64,000 nt of DNA, taken from the NCBI RefSeq assembly GCF_006965485.1, contig NZ_CP041360.1:6676501-6740500 (forward strand), given 5' to 3'. This document shows, in pieces, positions 37,101-43,995 of the stretch. Below the pieces are notes generated by a model. That model did no database searches and was not told the origin of the DNA. It saw only the letters and a list, made by a program, of their open reading frames with translations. The translations under genes were made by a program, and so were the position numbers. This DNA is from Spirosoma sp. KCTC 42546. GTDB taxonomy: Bacteria > Bacteroidota > Bacteroidia > Cytophagales > Spirosomataceae. Numbering within the stretch: the stretch's first letter is position 1; each line of letters starts with the position of its first letter.

Positions 37101-38801
37101 AACCACAAGACTAACCCCAACGACGACGAGGATGATTCGGACCCTGAACCAATTACGGTATTACCCACTCCGGTGTTTGACTTAGCCCTGGTCAAGAAGT
37201 TAGCCACGGGCCAGGCCGGTACAGTAACACCGGGTAGCAGTGTGACTTTCACCATCACCGTCTACAACCAGGGCAACGTGGATGCCACCAACGTGCAGCT
37301 GAGTGATTACATCCCAGCGGGGCTGACCCTCAACGATGCCAACTGGACCGCCAACGCCGGCAAAGCCACCCTCAACACCCCCATCGCCAGTCTGGCAGCG
37401 GGGGCTTCCACCACCCGCAACATCGTCTTCACGGTGGGTGCCGGGGTGACGGGGGTGCTCACCAACACCACCGAGATCAGCTCAGCTACGGGCGGTACCG
37501 ATAAGGACTCCACGCCCGACAATGATCCGACCAACGATGGAACGGCTCAGAACGATGTGACAACGGGTGATCACAAGACCAACCCCAACGACGACGAGGA
37601 TGATTCGGACCCTGAGCCAATTACCGTCACCCCATCTTGCGCTATAAGTTTGACCACCAACAGCTTGCCTGTCGGCACTGTCGGACAAGCTTACAGTGCG
37701 AACCTGACGGTTTCGGGTGGGACGGCCCCCTACAGCTTCTTGCTGGTAGGTGGCACCCTGCCTACGGGTCTGACACTCAGTAGCACGGGTCTCATCAGTG
37801 GCATCCCCACGGCCACGGGCACTTTCTCAACCACTATCCGCATCAGCGATAGTCAGAGTTGCTCGGTGACTGTACCCCTGGCGGTGCTCAATATTGAGTT
37901 GGCTCCGGTCTGCTCGCTCAGGGTTACGACAACGCCGGGATCGTGCCAATCTGCCACCAACACCTATAGTGTCAGTGGTACGCTGAGTTTGACCAACAAC
38001 ACCAATGGGGGCACAATTCAACTGAGTGATGGGACTCAACTCATCTCCCTGAGCGTAGCCAGTGGCGTAAGCTCAGTGCCTTATTCGCTAACCGGGTTGG
38101 TTTCGGATGGGTTGGTTCACACCCTGACGGCCACCTTAAGTGGGTGTGGTACAGCCAGTGTAAGTTACACCGCTCCGCAAAGCTGCACGGCTGCTTGTCC
38201 GGCACCGATTCATGTGTGCAAAGGCACCAGCTATGGGTTTGAAATCAGTGCAACGTCGGGTCTGGGAACTTACCAGTGGTATCGGAATGGCAGTGCCATT
38301 TCAGGTGCAACCGGTAGCTCCTTCACCGCAACCCAGGCCGGTAGCTACTCGGTAGTCGTCAATGGCAACGTGGTGGGTCAGTGCCCCGATGGCTCCTGCT
38401 GCCCAGTCGTGATCGTGGAGGATGAGGTACCCCTTTATCAGGCCAACGTCCAAACGCCAACCTGTCGCAGCAACGTGCCCAATGCCGATGGACGGATTCT
38501 GGTCAGTGGCTGGAAGCTGAGCAACAACGATGCGACGACCTATACCTACTCGATCTCCTTGGGCAGCAGTTTCAATGCCAGCCAAATCGTAGCGGGTGGT
38601 GCCAATCAGGTGGTACCGGCCAGCGGAGTGCTGGTAACTACCCTGCCTAACCCCAGTTCGTCGGCGGGTCAGTCCTACACGATCCGGATTCAGACGGGGG
38701 AAGGTTGTTACCGGGATGTGGTAGTGAATTTGCCACAGACCCAGTGTGCCTGCCCACCCGCCAAGTGTGTGCCGTTCGTGATCACGAAGAAAGTAAAATA
38801 A
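31179..38801 (+). CDS. giant modular surface protein B
   Basis: 2540 residues. The only in-frame ATG gives an unusually long N-terminal stretch (about 80 residues) before the secretion segment ending L-S-S-Q-A-Q-S. A ~230-residue N-terminal domain opens A-T-W-N-F-D and contains S-F-S-L-N-I-L-Q-K-Q-F and V-G-Y-D-N-I. It is shared with giant C but absent from A. Then come ATC-type segments, DUF11 domains (nt ~32800, 35300, 36711, 37179), Ig_7 domains (nt ~34285, 34840, 35775), a He_PIG putative Ig domain (nt ~37640-37910), a ~93-residue Cys-bracketed domain, and the common ~200-residue C-terminal block ending C-P-P-A-K-C-V-P plus a basic tail. Probably a surface adhesin or filament. A stretch of about 560 bp from 36018 is almost identical to gene A from 24241. 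Confidence 0.88.
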   Translation: MTSFYLPTHSSPPEGSGGYLSIVQFILFLLSQARKVWAAWQTFFSEHITYGKDFFSSKLLRFAVLSLTIHSSSLLSSQAQSCTSASPSVLATWNFDDPGDCSSSLGIFGINNPWLSGTVFYCPNVSAGCGLAGLGSRGHSNTGSFAGGICLYNFYSYGGENINPTRPFSFYDPNATKFDPTWPANLNAVYRYPAGKSGCLSSFSLNILQKQFNGTVNFEKQGIAVKRNGVIIYTAEQPILASQVNGAAMVFTFPNTSEFCVDGSAQVQFEIVFGLVHRLVTGGYDTPAQVGYDNISISGTCTEGRTPTASATAATCGPGGVLANGSIALSGYVAGAKYDYVAGSSYTGTATFSTATAIPAGGVITNTLANPTSPQVYTIRIFASATCYKDVQVTLTPTFCPIPCPQPTGIVLTPTLATCNGTTSNNNGQIAVTGVTNGDKVGISTGTTYSGPGYTGAGIQTLSRGGFTFTGLANPVGSQAYTIRVYNGTNNCYIDKTIELLEEPCGPCANACVQVVSAGNPNIEINVNNNKACYASCKSTGYIDLELTKTVNVSSGLACPTPTNFVWTITLQNKGTITATDIDVADLLPAGLLLVSASPSVGRFGGALWSINSLQANESATLTLTTQALKTGSYTNYAYVHAASPDNDIDSSPNNDYTANEDDDDNATITVTGANPPIVAKEFSPMLTKPNTPTRLTIKITNYESTPITITQSFIDNLPNSPAQMTIAPTPNLVVSNGIAVSATAGGNQVIIPAGTVLPPGLTQIQLDVIVPAEGSYCNDIAAGALQTSSCANIRATSACILANSTFVLAPLIRKAFSPQIVAVNQNSTLTITVENRNTHTLTLTSNFYDYLPSGLVVAGAATSSCGTVTASVGGSIIGLTTGSVIPPGTCTIVVPVKSTTAGTYCNLIQMNAIITEGGGRTNVGNEDVAEACLEVKNSACTTVSTVSITPVNPTVAPNGTISLAATATGTNVNSLYFWSVSPVGGVFSTQTASTTYTAPATAGTYTIKVLIDNRLTGYGTCKDSTTTTVTVALACTPPSPTGTPAARCGTGTVTLTATGCDATYPAVWFSDAALATQVGTGNSFTTPAITATTTYYVACVKDATCKSAGVSVVATVNALPTASAVATAATCNAAGTAANADGGLTLAGFGATDKYDYNLGATYTGSATYASATAIPAGGVLVSNLANPAAATTYTIRVFNAAGCFVDLQAVLQPTTCTPTCTPPTPIGVAAARCGTGTVTLTATGCDATYPAVWFSDAALATQVGTGNSFTTPSLTTTTTYYVACVKDATCKSVGVSVVATVNSAPTLSLGAITCAANGLTYSVAFTSNGTVTASLGTISGNSVTAIPAGQTVTLTATLNGCTSSTTAIQSCTVPVFDLALVKKLGAGQSSTVTPGSSVTFTITVYNQGNVDATNVQLSDYIPAGLTLNDANWTANAGKASLNTPIASLTAGASTTRNIVFTVGAGVTGVLTNTAEISSATGGTDKDSTPDSDPTNDGTAQNDVTTGDHKTNPNDDEDDADPEPITVTPACTPPTPIGVAAARCGTGTVTLTATGCDATYPAIWFSNAALTAQVGTGNSFTTPSLTTTTTYYVACVKDAACKSAGVSVVATVNPAPTLTVSNVVCAANLLTYSLSFASTGTVTSTAGTLSGNTVTGITAGTSITLTATLNGCTTVLPVTAPNCACPTVNPPTGNSASICAGTTIPALSVTLGAGLQANWYSAATGGTLLQANSLSYTPTAAGTFYVEALDAATGCKSATRTAVVLTIKPNPSLTPGSPVCSANGQTYSVNVTTNGTLTSTAGTVNGSTISNIPVGTNITLTASLNGCTATATVTSPNCTVPVFDLALVKKLATGQAGTVTPGSSVTFTITVYNQGNVDATNVQLSDYIPAGLTLNDANWTANAGKATLNTPIASLAAGASTTRNIVFTVGAGVTGVLTNTAEISSATGGTDKDSTPDNDPTNDGTAQNDVTTGNHKTNPNDDEDDSDPEPITVLPTPVFDLALVKKLATGQAGTVTPGSSVTFTITVYNQGNVDATNVQLSDYIPAGLTLNDANWTANAGKATLNTPIASLAAGASTTRNIVFTVGAGVTGVLTNTTEISSATGGTDKDSTPDNDPTNDGTAQNDVTTGDHKTNPNDDEDDSDPEPITVTPSCAISLTTNSLPVGTVGQAYSANLTVSGGTAPYSFLLVGGTLPTGLTLSSTGLISGIPTATGTFSTTIRISDSQSCSVTVPLAVLNIELAPVCSLRVTTTPGSCQSATNTYSVSGTLSLTNNTNGGTIQLSDGTQLISLSVASGVSSVPYSLTGLVSDGLVHTLTATLSGCGTASVSYTAPQSCTAACPAPIHVCKGTSYGFEISATSGLGTYQWYRNGSAISGATGSSFTATQAGSYSVVVNGNVVGQCPDGSCCPVVIVEDEVPLYQANVQTPTCRSNVPNADGRILVSGWKLSNNDATTYTYSISLGSSFNASQIVAGGANQVVPASGVLVTTLPNPSSSAGQSYTIRIQTGEGCYRDVVVNLPQTQCACPPAKCVPFVITKKVK
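36711..37646 (+). repeat. two 468-bp tandem DUF11 repeats in giant gene B
   Basis: GACTTAGCCCTGGTCAAGAA recurs at 36711 and 37179. The two units encode nearly identical DUF11 domains, including the acidic N-P-N-D-D-E-D-D-S-D-P-E-P-I-T linker. Confidence 0.85.
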
Positions 38802-38825
38802 GAGACTTTGACGTATACAGTCAGC

Positions 38826-38854
38826 AAAGGCATCCTCTGGTAGAGGGTGCCTTT
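38826..38854 (+). terminator. terminator of giant gene B
   Basis: Same 12-bp stem hairpin (AAAGGCATCCTC/GAGGGTGCCTTT) as after giant gene A, 24 bp past the stop. The surrounding ~180 bp is also nearly identical to that downstream of gene A. Confidence 0.8.
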
Positions 38855-38969
38855 CTGGTTTTATGCCCTAATCACCATTCTTTTTTTGTTTCCCTCTCCT
38901 ATGACCTACTCTTGTAGGGGTTTCAGGTGAATGCTGTAAATCGTTTTTGGGAAGGCTTTTTACCCCCCA

Positions 38970-39420
38970 TTTTGGGCAGGGGTGTTAAGTTCTGAATTTA
39001 GGTTAGTAAAATTAACTTTTTAAACGCCTGTCCATTACCCCCCAGCCCCCTGAAGGGGGGAGTACTCCGAAGTGGATTTTCTCCCCCTTTAGGGGGCTGG
39101 GGGGTGAAATAAGCTAGAACTAAACAGCCCTGCCCTAAAGGGGGAGTACTCCGAAGTGGGTTTTCTCCCCCTTCAGGGGGTTGGGGGGTGAAATAAGCCA
39201 ATAAAGAGGATGATTAAGTAAAGAAAATTCAGCACTTAACGGCCCTACCCTAAAGGGGGAGTACTCCGAAGTGGATTTTCTCCCCCTTCAGGGGGTTGGG
39301 GGGTGAAATAAGCTAGAACTAAACAGCCCTGCCCTAAAGGGGGCTTTGTCCGCGCCCGATAAAGCCCCCTTTAGGGGATTTATCGGGCGGGCGGTGCCGG
39401 GCAAAAGCTCGCTAAAACGC
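38970..39420. repeat. cluster of G/C palindromes and IS-end-like repeats
   Basis: Three copies of a ~70-bp palindromic unit (CCCCCTTTAGGGGG arms around AGTACTCCGAAGTGG) start near 39040, 39130 and 39250. They are interleaved with IS-terminus-like AACAGCCCTGCCCTAAAGGG and one 65-bp dispersed repeat (39190-39250). A separate hairpin pairs CGCCCGATAAAGCCCC with its near complement at about 39353-39390. Nothing coding is visible. Confidence 0.75.
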
Positions 39421-39496
39421 AAGTTTAATCAGTTGATCAAATCCCCTACAAGGTTGACCCTTCAGGGGGACAGGGAGTATTGGTGGTTCCGGCACA

Positions 39497-39880
39497 TTAT
39501 GGGCTTTCCTGTAAAGTGGTCAGTGTCTCCATAATTTCGAGTAAGACAGCATCTATATCCCTAAAAACGGCTTCATTCCTGAACCGGATAACGGTTATCC
39601 CAAACTCTTCAAGCAAATAGGTTCGGTTCGTATCGTATTCCTGTTGCTCCATCGAATCATGAGCGCCACCATCAAGCTCAATGACTAACCGGTTGGTATG
39701 GTTATAAAAGTCAGCGATAAAAAAGGCTATTGGATGTTGGGCTTTAAATCGATACCCACCCAGCCGATTAGCACGTAACCTATCCCACAGTGCAATTTCG
39801 GCTAGTGTCATCGACTGCCGAAGGTGCTTCGCCTGCTCAAATATCTGCGCCGACGCCCCATAAAACATATCACTCGCCAT
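39497..39880 (-). CDS. DUF559 endonuclease-domain protein
   Basis: 127 residues. It has the full DUF559 (Vsr-like, PD-(D/E)XK fold) pattern: L-R-Q-S-M-T-L-A-E-I-A-L-W-D-R-L-R, G-Y-R-F-K-A-Q-H-P-I, F-I-A-D-F-Y-x-x-x-x-x-L-V-I-E-L-D-G-G-A-H-D, and the C-terminal L-L-E-E-F-G-I-T-V-I-R-F-R-N-E-A-V. Proteins of this family are predicted DNA nucleases of unknown role. It lies alone between two arrays of G/C palindromes, unlike any neighbour in strand or style. A link to the spread of those repeats is speculative. Confidence 0.85.
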   Translation of the reverse strand: MASDMFYGASAQIFEQAKHLRQSMTLAEIALWDRLRANRLGGYRFKAQHPIAFFIADFYNHTNRLVIELDGGAHDSMEQQEYDTNRTYLLEEFGITVIRFRNEAVFRDIDAVLLEIMETLTTLQESP

Positions 39881-39924
39881 TCGTTTTCGTATCTACTTTT
39901 TTACATCAAATTTCATTATGGAAC

Positions 39925-40250
39925 AAACTCCCCCCCTTCAGGGGGTGGGGGGTAAAGCAACCTCAACCACCCCCAAACCCCTAAAGGGGGCTCTGGCCGC
40001 ACATGAGCAATGCCCCCTTCAGGGGGTGGGGGGTAAAGCAACCCCAACTACCCCCCACCCCCCTAAAGGGGGCTCTGGCCGCACATGAGCAAAGCCCCCT
40101 TCAGGGGGTGGGGGGTAAAGCAACCTCAACCACCCCCCACCCCCTAAAGGGGGCTCTGGCCGCGCATGAGCAAAGCCCCCTTTAGGGGGTGGGGGGTAAA
40201 AACACTAGAACCACCCCCACAAGATTAGTCCAAAGCACCCCACACCAACC
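39925..40250. repeat. array of CCCCCTAAAGGGGG-type palindromes
   Basis: Four to five units of ~70 bp. Each has ACCCCCC and GGGGGGT runs flanking CCCCTAAAGGGG and CCCCTTCAGGGG palindromes, separated by TCTGGCCGCACATGAGCAA-like linkers. It ends just before leader C. The same arrangement precedes leader B. Confidence 0.8.
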
Positions 40251-40270
40251 CCCTAAAATCCCGATAATGT

Positions 40271-40519
40271 TGTTTAGGACTCTATTTTGCTGTTTAGGAT
40301 ATATCCTTTCGCGCGATTATTGATAAGCCCGAAAACCCTTCGTCTGACGCCAATCAGCGCAAACCTGCCAACATCCTTCGGGCACGGGTCAATTCGAAAT
40401 GGATGGGCAGCCGGTTCTGCTCCCGGAGCCAGTTCTGGCCCAATCGCTTCTTTTTGTCACCCATATAGGGACATTGGTATTGATTTGACTGTTTAGGATA
40501 CATTTTGGTTGTTTAGGAC
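40271..40519 (+). promoter_or_regulatory. cassette leader C: two pairs of perfect 20-bp-spaced direct repeats
   Basis: TGTTTAGGAC at 40271, TGTTTAGGAT at 40291, TGTTTAGGAT at 40490 and TGTTTAGGAC at 40510. Both pairs have a 20-bp period (two helical turns), pointing to two regulator dimers on the same face of the DNA. The second pair lies 54-74 bp upstream of the TPR lipoprotein ATG. This is the least diverged of the three leaders and heads the only intact TPR gene. Confidence 0.65.
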
Positions 40520-40572
40520 CCTTCTTGTCGCATTGTTCTTGTTTGCTTATGATCAACAAGCCACAAGACCCT

Positions 40573-42183
40573 ATGCACTGGATTTTATATATACCGCTCC
40601 TCCTTGGACTCTCGCTGGGTTGCCGATCCAAATCGGAGACGCACCCAACGGTAGGCACCACTACGCCGGAAACCCCCAGGGTAACCCTATGCACGGGCAT
40701 GGCCTCAACACTACCCCTCGGTAATTGGCCTCCTCCCGCCGTCAGGACAGGGATTGGCACCAGTCATCTGACCCTAACGACCCGAAATCCTCAGGCCCAA
40801 CGCTGGTTCGATCAGGGACTTAATCTGCTCCACGATTTCTGGCATATCGAAGCCTACCGGGCTTTTCAGCAGGTGATCAAGGCCGACAGCAGCTGCCCAA
40901 TGGGCTACTGGGGACTGGCCATGTGCCAGCCAGGGTTTGGCGGAACCGATTCGCGTGTATGGGTGCAGGCCATCGATAAGGCGAACGCCCTGAAAGCCAA
41001 CAGCCCACCGTTCCACAAAGCCCTGATCGAAGCCAGCAGCATATTGGTCAAACAGGGTATTGCCCAAGCTGTATTTCCGTTCCGTAACTTGTATAAAACC
41101 TATTCCAGCGAACCCGAAGCGCTGGCTTTTGCGGCTATAGTGCTGCGGCAGCAGCCCGATGAGGCCCTCCAGCAGGAAGCTAAAACCCTGCTGGAAACGG
41201 CCCTTGGCCAATTCCCGACCCATATCGGGCTGCTCCATTATTATGTGCATGTGATGGAAACACGGCCCGAGTTCAGCCAGGCCACAGAGGCCGCCCGTCG
41301 TATCGTATCGCTGGCGCCTAATGCCCCCCACCTGACGCATATGCCGGGGCATCTGTATTTCCGGGCGGGCCAGTATCAGAAAGCTGCGGATGTATTTAGG
41401 CGAGCGCGCCAGCAGGAAATGGCCTATCACCGAACCCAGCAGCTACCCCTGGTAGCCGATCAGAACTACCTGCATAACCTGCATTATCTGGCCGTATCGC
41501 TGGCCGAACTGGGACAAAAAGACAACGCCCTCGAAGCGGCCAATGCCTATGCTACCATCAGCCTGGGGCAAACGCCCCCCACCACTGGGGCGGCCCTGAT
41601 GCTGCTTTACGAAGGCCGAATTTTACCGACGTTTATACATATCCGTTATCGAGAATTTACCAAAGCGAATGCAACGTTAAATGGCTGGCTCAACAGCCTC
41701 GATATGCCCCTGACCAACCCCCTGGTACGAACCTACCTGCAGGCCATGCAGGCGTATTGCCGGGGAATGGCGGCTATCGACACCGGCAATGGGCAGGCGG
41801 CTAACCAGCAGGGGATGCAACTGACCCAACTCCTGAAAAGCTTTGAACAACAGGGTATCCAGCAACAGGGCCGTGCCGAGTTTAAAGCCATCAACGAAAC
41901 CTTCGATATCCTGAGTATGGCGCGCTATGAACTGGCAGGCTGGATTGATAACCTGGATGCGACCAGGCCCTTCAACAACTCGGCCTGGAACGAAGCTCTG
42001 GAGCTGGAAAAGGCGATCCACTACGACGAACCGCCACGCCTGATGTACCCCATTGGGGAGAGTTTGGGGCGGCTGCATCTGTACCGCCATGATACACAGA
42101 ATGCCAGTCTGGCGTTGGCTCAGGCGCTCCAGAAACGCCCTAAAAGCCCTTTTATACGGCAACTGCTAGCGAAAAGCGGATAA
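40573..42183 (+). CDS. TPR-repeat lipoprotein (intact cassette C copy)
   Basis: 536 residues from the ATG at 40573. An in-frame extension to 40525 has no supporting feature. Lipoprotein signal: I-P-L-L-L-G-L-S-L-G-C. The rest is all-helical with TPR-like units: A-Q-R-W-F-D-Q-G-L-N-L-L-H-D-F-W-H-I-E-A, G-Y-W-G-L-A-M, L-Y-F-R-A-G-Q-Y-Q-K-A-A-D-V-F, L-G-Q-K-D-N-A-L-E-A-A-N-A, and A-S-L-A-L-A-Q-A-L. It also has paired His motifs H-Y-Y-V-H and H-M-P-G-H-L-Y, typical of a TPR family seen beside exported proteins in Bacteroidota. Probably a periplasm- or surface-facing lipid-anchored scaffold. It heads the cassette, so a role in export or assembly of the giant protein is inferred. Confidence 0.85.
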   Translation: MHWILYIPLLLGLSLGCRSKSETHPTVGTTTPETPRVTLCTGMASTLPLGNWPPPAVRTGIGTSHLTLTTRNPQAQRWFDQGLNLLHDFWHIEAYRAFQQVIKADSSCPMGYWGLAMCQPGFGGTDSRVWVQAIDKANALKANSPPFHKALIEASSILVKQGIAQAVFPFRNLYKTYSSEPEALAFAAIVLRQQPDEALQQEAKTLLETALGQFPTHIGLLHYYVHVMETRPEFSQATEAARRIVSLAPNAPHLTHMPGHLYFRAGQYQKAADVFRRARQQEMAYHRTQQLPLVADQNYLHNLHYLAVSLAELGQKDNALEAANAYATISLGQTPPTTGAALMLLYEGRILPTFIHIRYREFTKANATLNGWLNSLDMPLTNPLVRTYLQAMQAYCRGMAAIDTGNGQAANQQGMQLTQLLKSFEQQGIQQQGRAEFKAINETFDILSMARYELAGWIDNLDATRPFNNSAWNEALELEKAIHYDEPPRLMYPIGESLGRLHLYRHDTQNASLALAQALQKRPKSPFIRQLLAKSG

Positions 42184-42306
42184 ACAAAAACGCCTGAATT
42201 ACTTTTTTCCACGTGGTCTATGTGCAAAGAACCACGGTCTGATAAAACCAAAATAAAAGCCTGTCTCAAACCGATTTTCAACAAAAACGATCCATCCAAT
42301 AACACA

Positions 42307-42774
42307 ATGAAACCATTTTCGACTTTCAAAAACACCCTAAAAGGCAACCTGCCGATACTCTGCCTTGCTCTTATGCTCTTTGTTTTGAAAAGCAAAGAGC
42401 ATGTGTTTGCTGGTAGAACAACCCTTATTAACCACTCGGTTGTGGCAAGCGAGATACCTTATGCTCCTGTTACCGATACCGACTGTGTTACGGCAAGAGC
42501 ACTGCCAATAGGGATGGGGCCCGGTGCCAGACCGTTGATAACAGTAGAAGTAACGCCCGATACACAGGGACAAAAATGCCTCGTTACCGCCACCAATAAG
42601 GGAGAGAATGCCGTGGCCGAAGTAAGGATTCGCCTACAGATACCCTCCGGCAAAACACTGGTAACTACACAGGCCGACCAAGGAAGTTATGACAAAAACA
42701 CCGGCATTTGGATCGTAGGGACGCTGGAAAAAGGAGCAAACAGCACCATGACCATCACCCTAAAAGCAGAGTAA
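42307..42774 (+). CDS. small exported DUF11-like protein
   Basis: 155 residues from the ATG at 42307, which directly precedes a signal-like segment (L-P-I-L-C-L-A-L-M-L-F-V-L); the cleavage site is not a clean A-x-A. The C-terminal ~75 residues are a DUF11-type domain (T-N-K-G-E-N-A-V-A-E-V-R, G-S-Y-D-K-N-T-G-I-W-I-V-G-T-L, T-M-T-I-T-L-K-A-E) that ends the protein. It is the positional and structural counterpart of the 29703 gene in cassette B, without that gene's Ig-like part. It lies 123 bp after the TPR gene and 47 bp before the Kelch-like gene. Confidence 0.7.
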   Translation: MKPFSTFKNTLKGNLPILCLALMLFVLKSKEHVFAGRTTLINHSVVASEIPYAPVTDTDCVTARALPIGMGPGARPLITVEVTPDTQGQKCLVTATNKGENAVAEVRIRLQIPSGKTLVTTQADQGSYDKNTGIWIVGTLEKGANSTMTITLKAE

Positions 42775-42821
42775 AACAACCTACTAATGCATTGTTTTTC
42801 AAAACCATCTACAATACGACA

Positions 42822-43973
42822 ATGAAACAATTTTCCACCCTTCAACATGCTCTAAAGGGCAGTATTGCTGCTCTCTGCTTTGGACTTTTGCTTTTTGCTT
42901 TTCAGGCCAAAGGGCAGGTTTATTCAGTTAACAGCGATAGAACTATACTCTATACCAATATAACAACGGGATCCACTCAAGAATCTTCCCCATCTCCTAA
43001 TGAGATTGTGGCAGGAACAGTATCGTTGGGAAGCGATGGGAAGTATCTTTATGCCTTAACTTCCTATAATGGGAGGAGTTTTCAGCGGTGGGATCGTGTA
43101 ACTAATACCTGGACTATCCTAGCTGACTCCCCCGTTGATGGTATCACCGAAAGTGCATGGTTTCCTACCTTTGATGGAGATCATACCCTCTATACTATCA
43201 ATGCGAGTTATGGGGGTACCAATTATAAGTATGATATACCTACTAATACATGGACAACATATGCAGCTCTACCAACGCTATCGATTACCGACTTTAGTGG
43301 TATATATGCAGCAATCTCATATCAAGCAAGTTCATCCTCATTATTTGTGATACAGGTCAATGGACATATCTATAAATACAGTATTCCCACCAATACATGG
43401 ACATTGGAATCCTCTACTTATGGGGCGTTTACGTATTCTCCAGGTCTTGCGGTGGTTGGCTCAGATCGGTATGTGCTTGGAAGGGAGACGGCTTCAGGTA
43501 CAATAAAGTTTTTCAAAAATACGACGCCCTTGCCTCCCCCCACAGTATCTGTAAACAACTCGTATCCGTATGAAATGCATGCGTATCAGGGAAAACTTTA
43601 TTCCATTATAGTAAGGGATCTATATGAATATAATCCAATGTCCAATACGTGGACACAAAAAAACAATTTACCCAGTTATAATTATGGTCAGTGTACAGAG
43701 TATAAACTGCCACTTCCTACTGTAAATTTAAGCCTGTCAGTACTACCCACTACGCAAACGGCTAACAAAGGCGAGACCATCAGTTATACCTACACCCTGA
43801 CATCGGCCGGTAATGCCGACGACGTAATTGTAAAAGTACGCCCGCCCCAAGGTCTGACCCTTCTCAGCAACACCCCCCAACAAGGCAGCTATAACCCCAC
43901 TACGAAACTCTGGAACGTAGGTTCTGTAACCGCAGGCAACCGAACCCTGGTACTAACCCTGAAAGTAGATTAA
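42822..43973 (+). CDS. exported Kelch-like protein with C-terminal DUF11 domain
   Basis: 383 residues from the ATG at 42822; an in-frame extension to 42708 would overlap the previous gene and is rejected. Signal peptide ends L-L-F-A-F-Q-A-K-G-Q. Residues ~25-300 contain Kelch-type blades with repeated Y-D-I-P-T-N-T-W-T, Y-S-I-P-T-N-T-W-T and Y-N-P-M-S-N-T-W-T. The last ~75 residues are a DUF11 domain ending L-T-L-K-V-D, parallel to the small DUF11 proteins of the cassettes. The base composition of the Kelch part is clearly more AT-rich than the DUF11 part, suggesting domain shuffling. 22 bp before giant gene C. Confidence 0.78.
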   Translation: MKQFSTLQHALKGSIAALCFGLLLFAFQAKGQVYSVNSDRTILYTNITTGSTQESSPSPNEIVAGTVSLGSDGKYLYALTSYNGRSFQRWDRVTNTWTILADSPVDGITESAWFPTFDGDHTLYTINASYGGTNYKYDIPTNTWTTYAALPTLSITDFSGIYAAISYQASSSSLFVIQVNGHIYKYSIPTNTWTLESSTYGAFTYSPGLAVVGSDRYVLGRETASGTIKFFKNTTPLPPPTVSVNNSYPYEMHAYQGKLYSIIVRDLYEYNPMSNTWTQKNNLPSYNYGQCTEYKLPLPTVNLSLSVLPTTQTANKGETISYTYTLTSAGNADDVIVKVRPPQGLTLLSNTPQQGSYNPTTKLWNVGSVTAGNRTLVLTLKVD

Positions 43974-43995
43974 GAACTTCAACAAAACAGGCATC

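Noticed and set aside
39000..40200. Proline/Gly-rich short open frames in the palindrome arrays
   Set aside because: They are translations of the CCCCC/GGGGG repeats in several frames, with no conserved protein.
39925..40250. Palindrome array considered as CRISPR or as a replication origin
   Set aside because: The linkers are similar to each other rather than unique, there is no dnaA-box cluster or dnaA/parAB gene, and the same units are scattered at several places.
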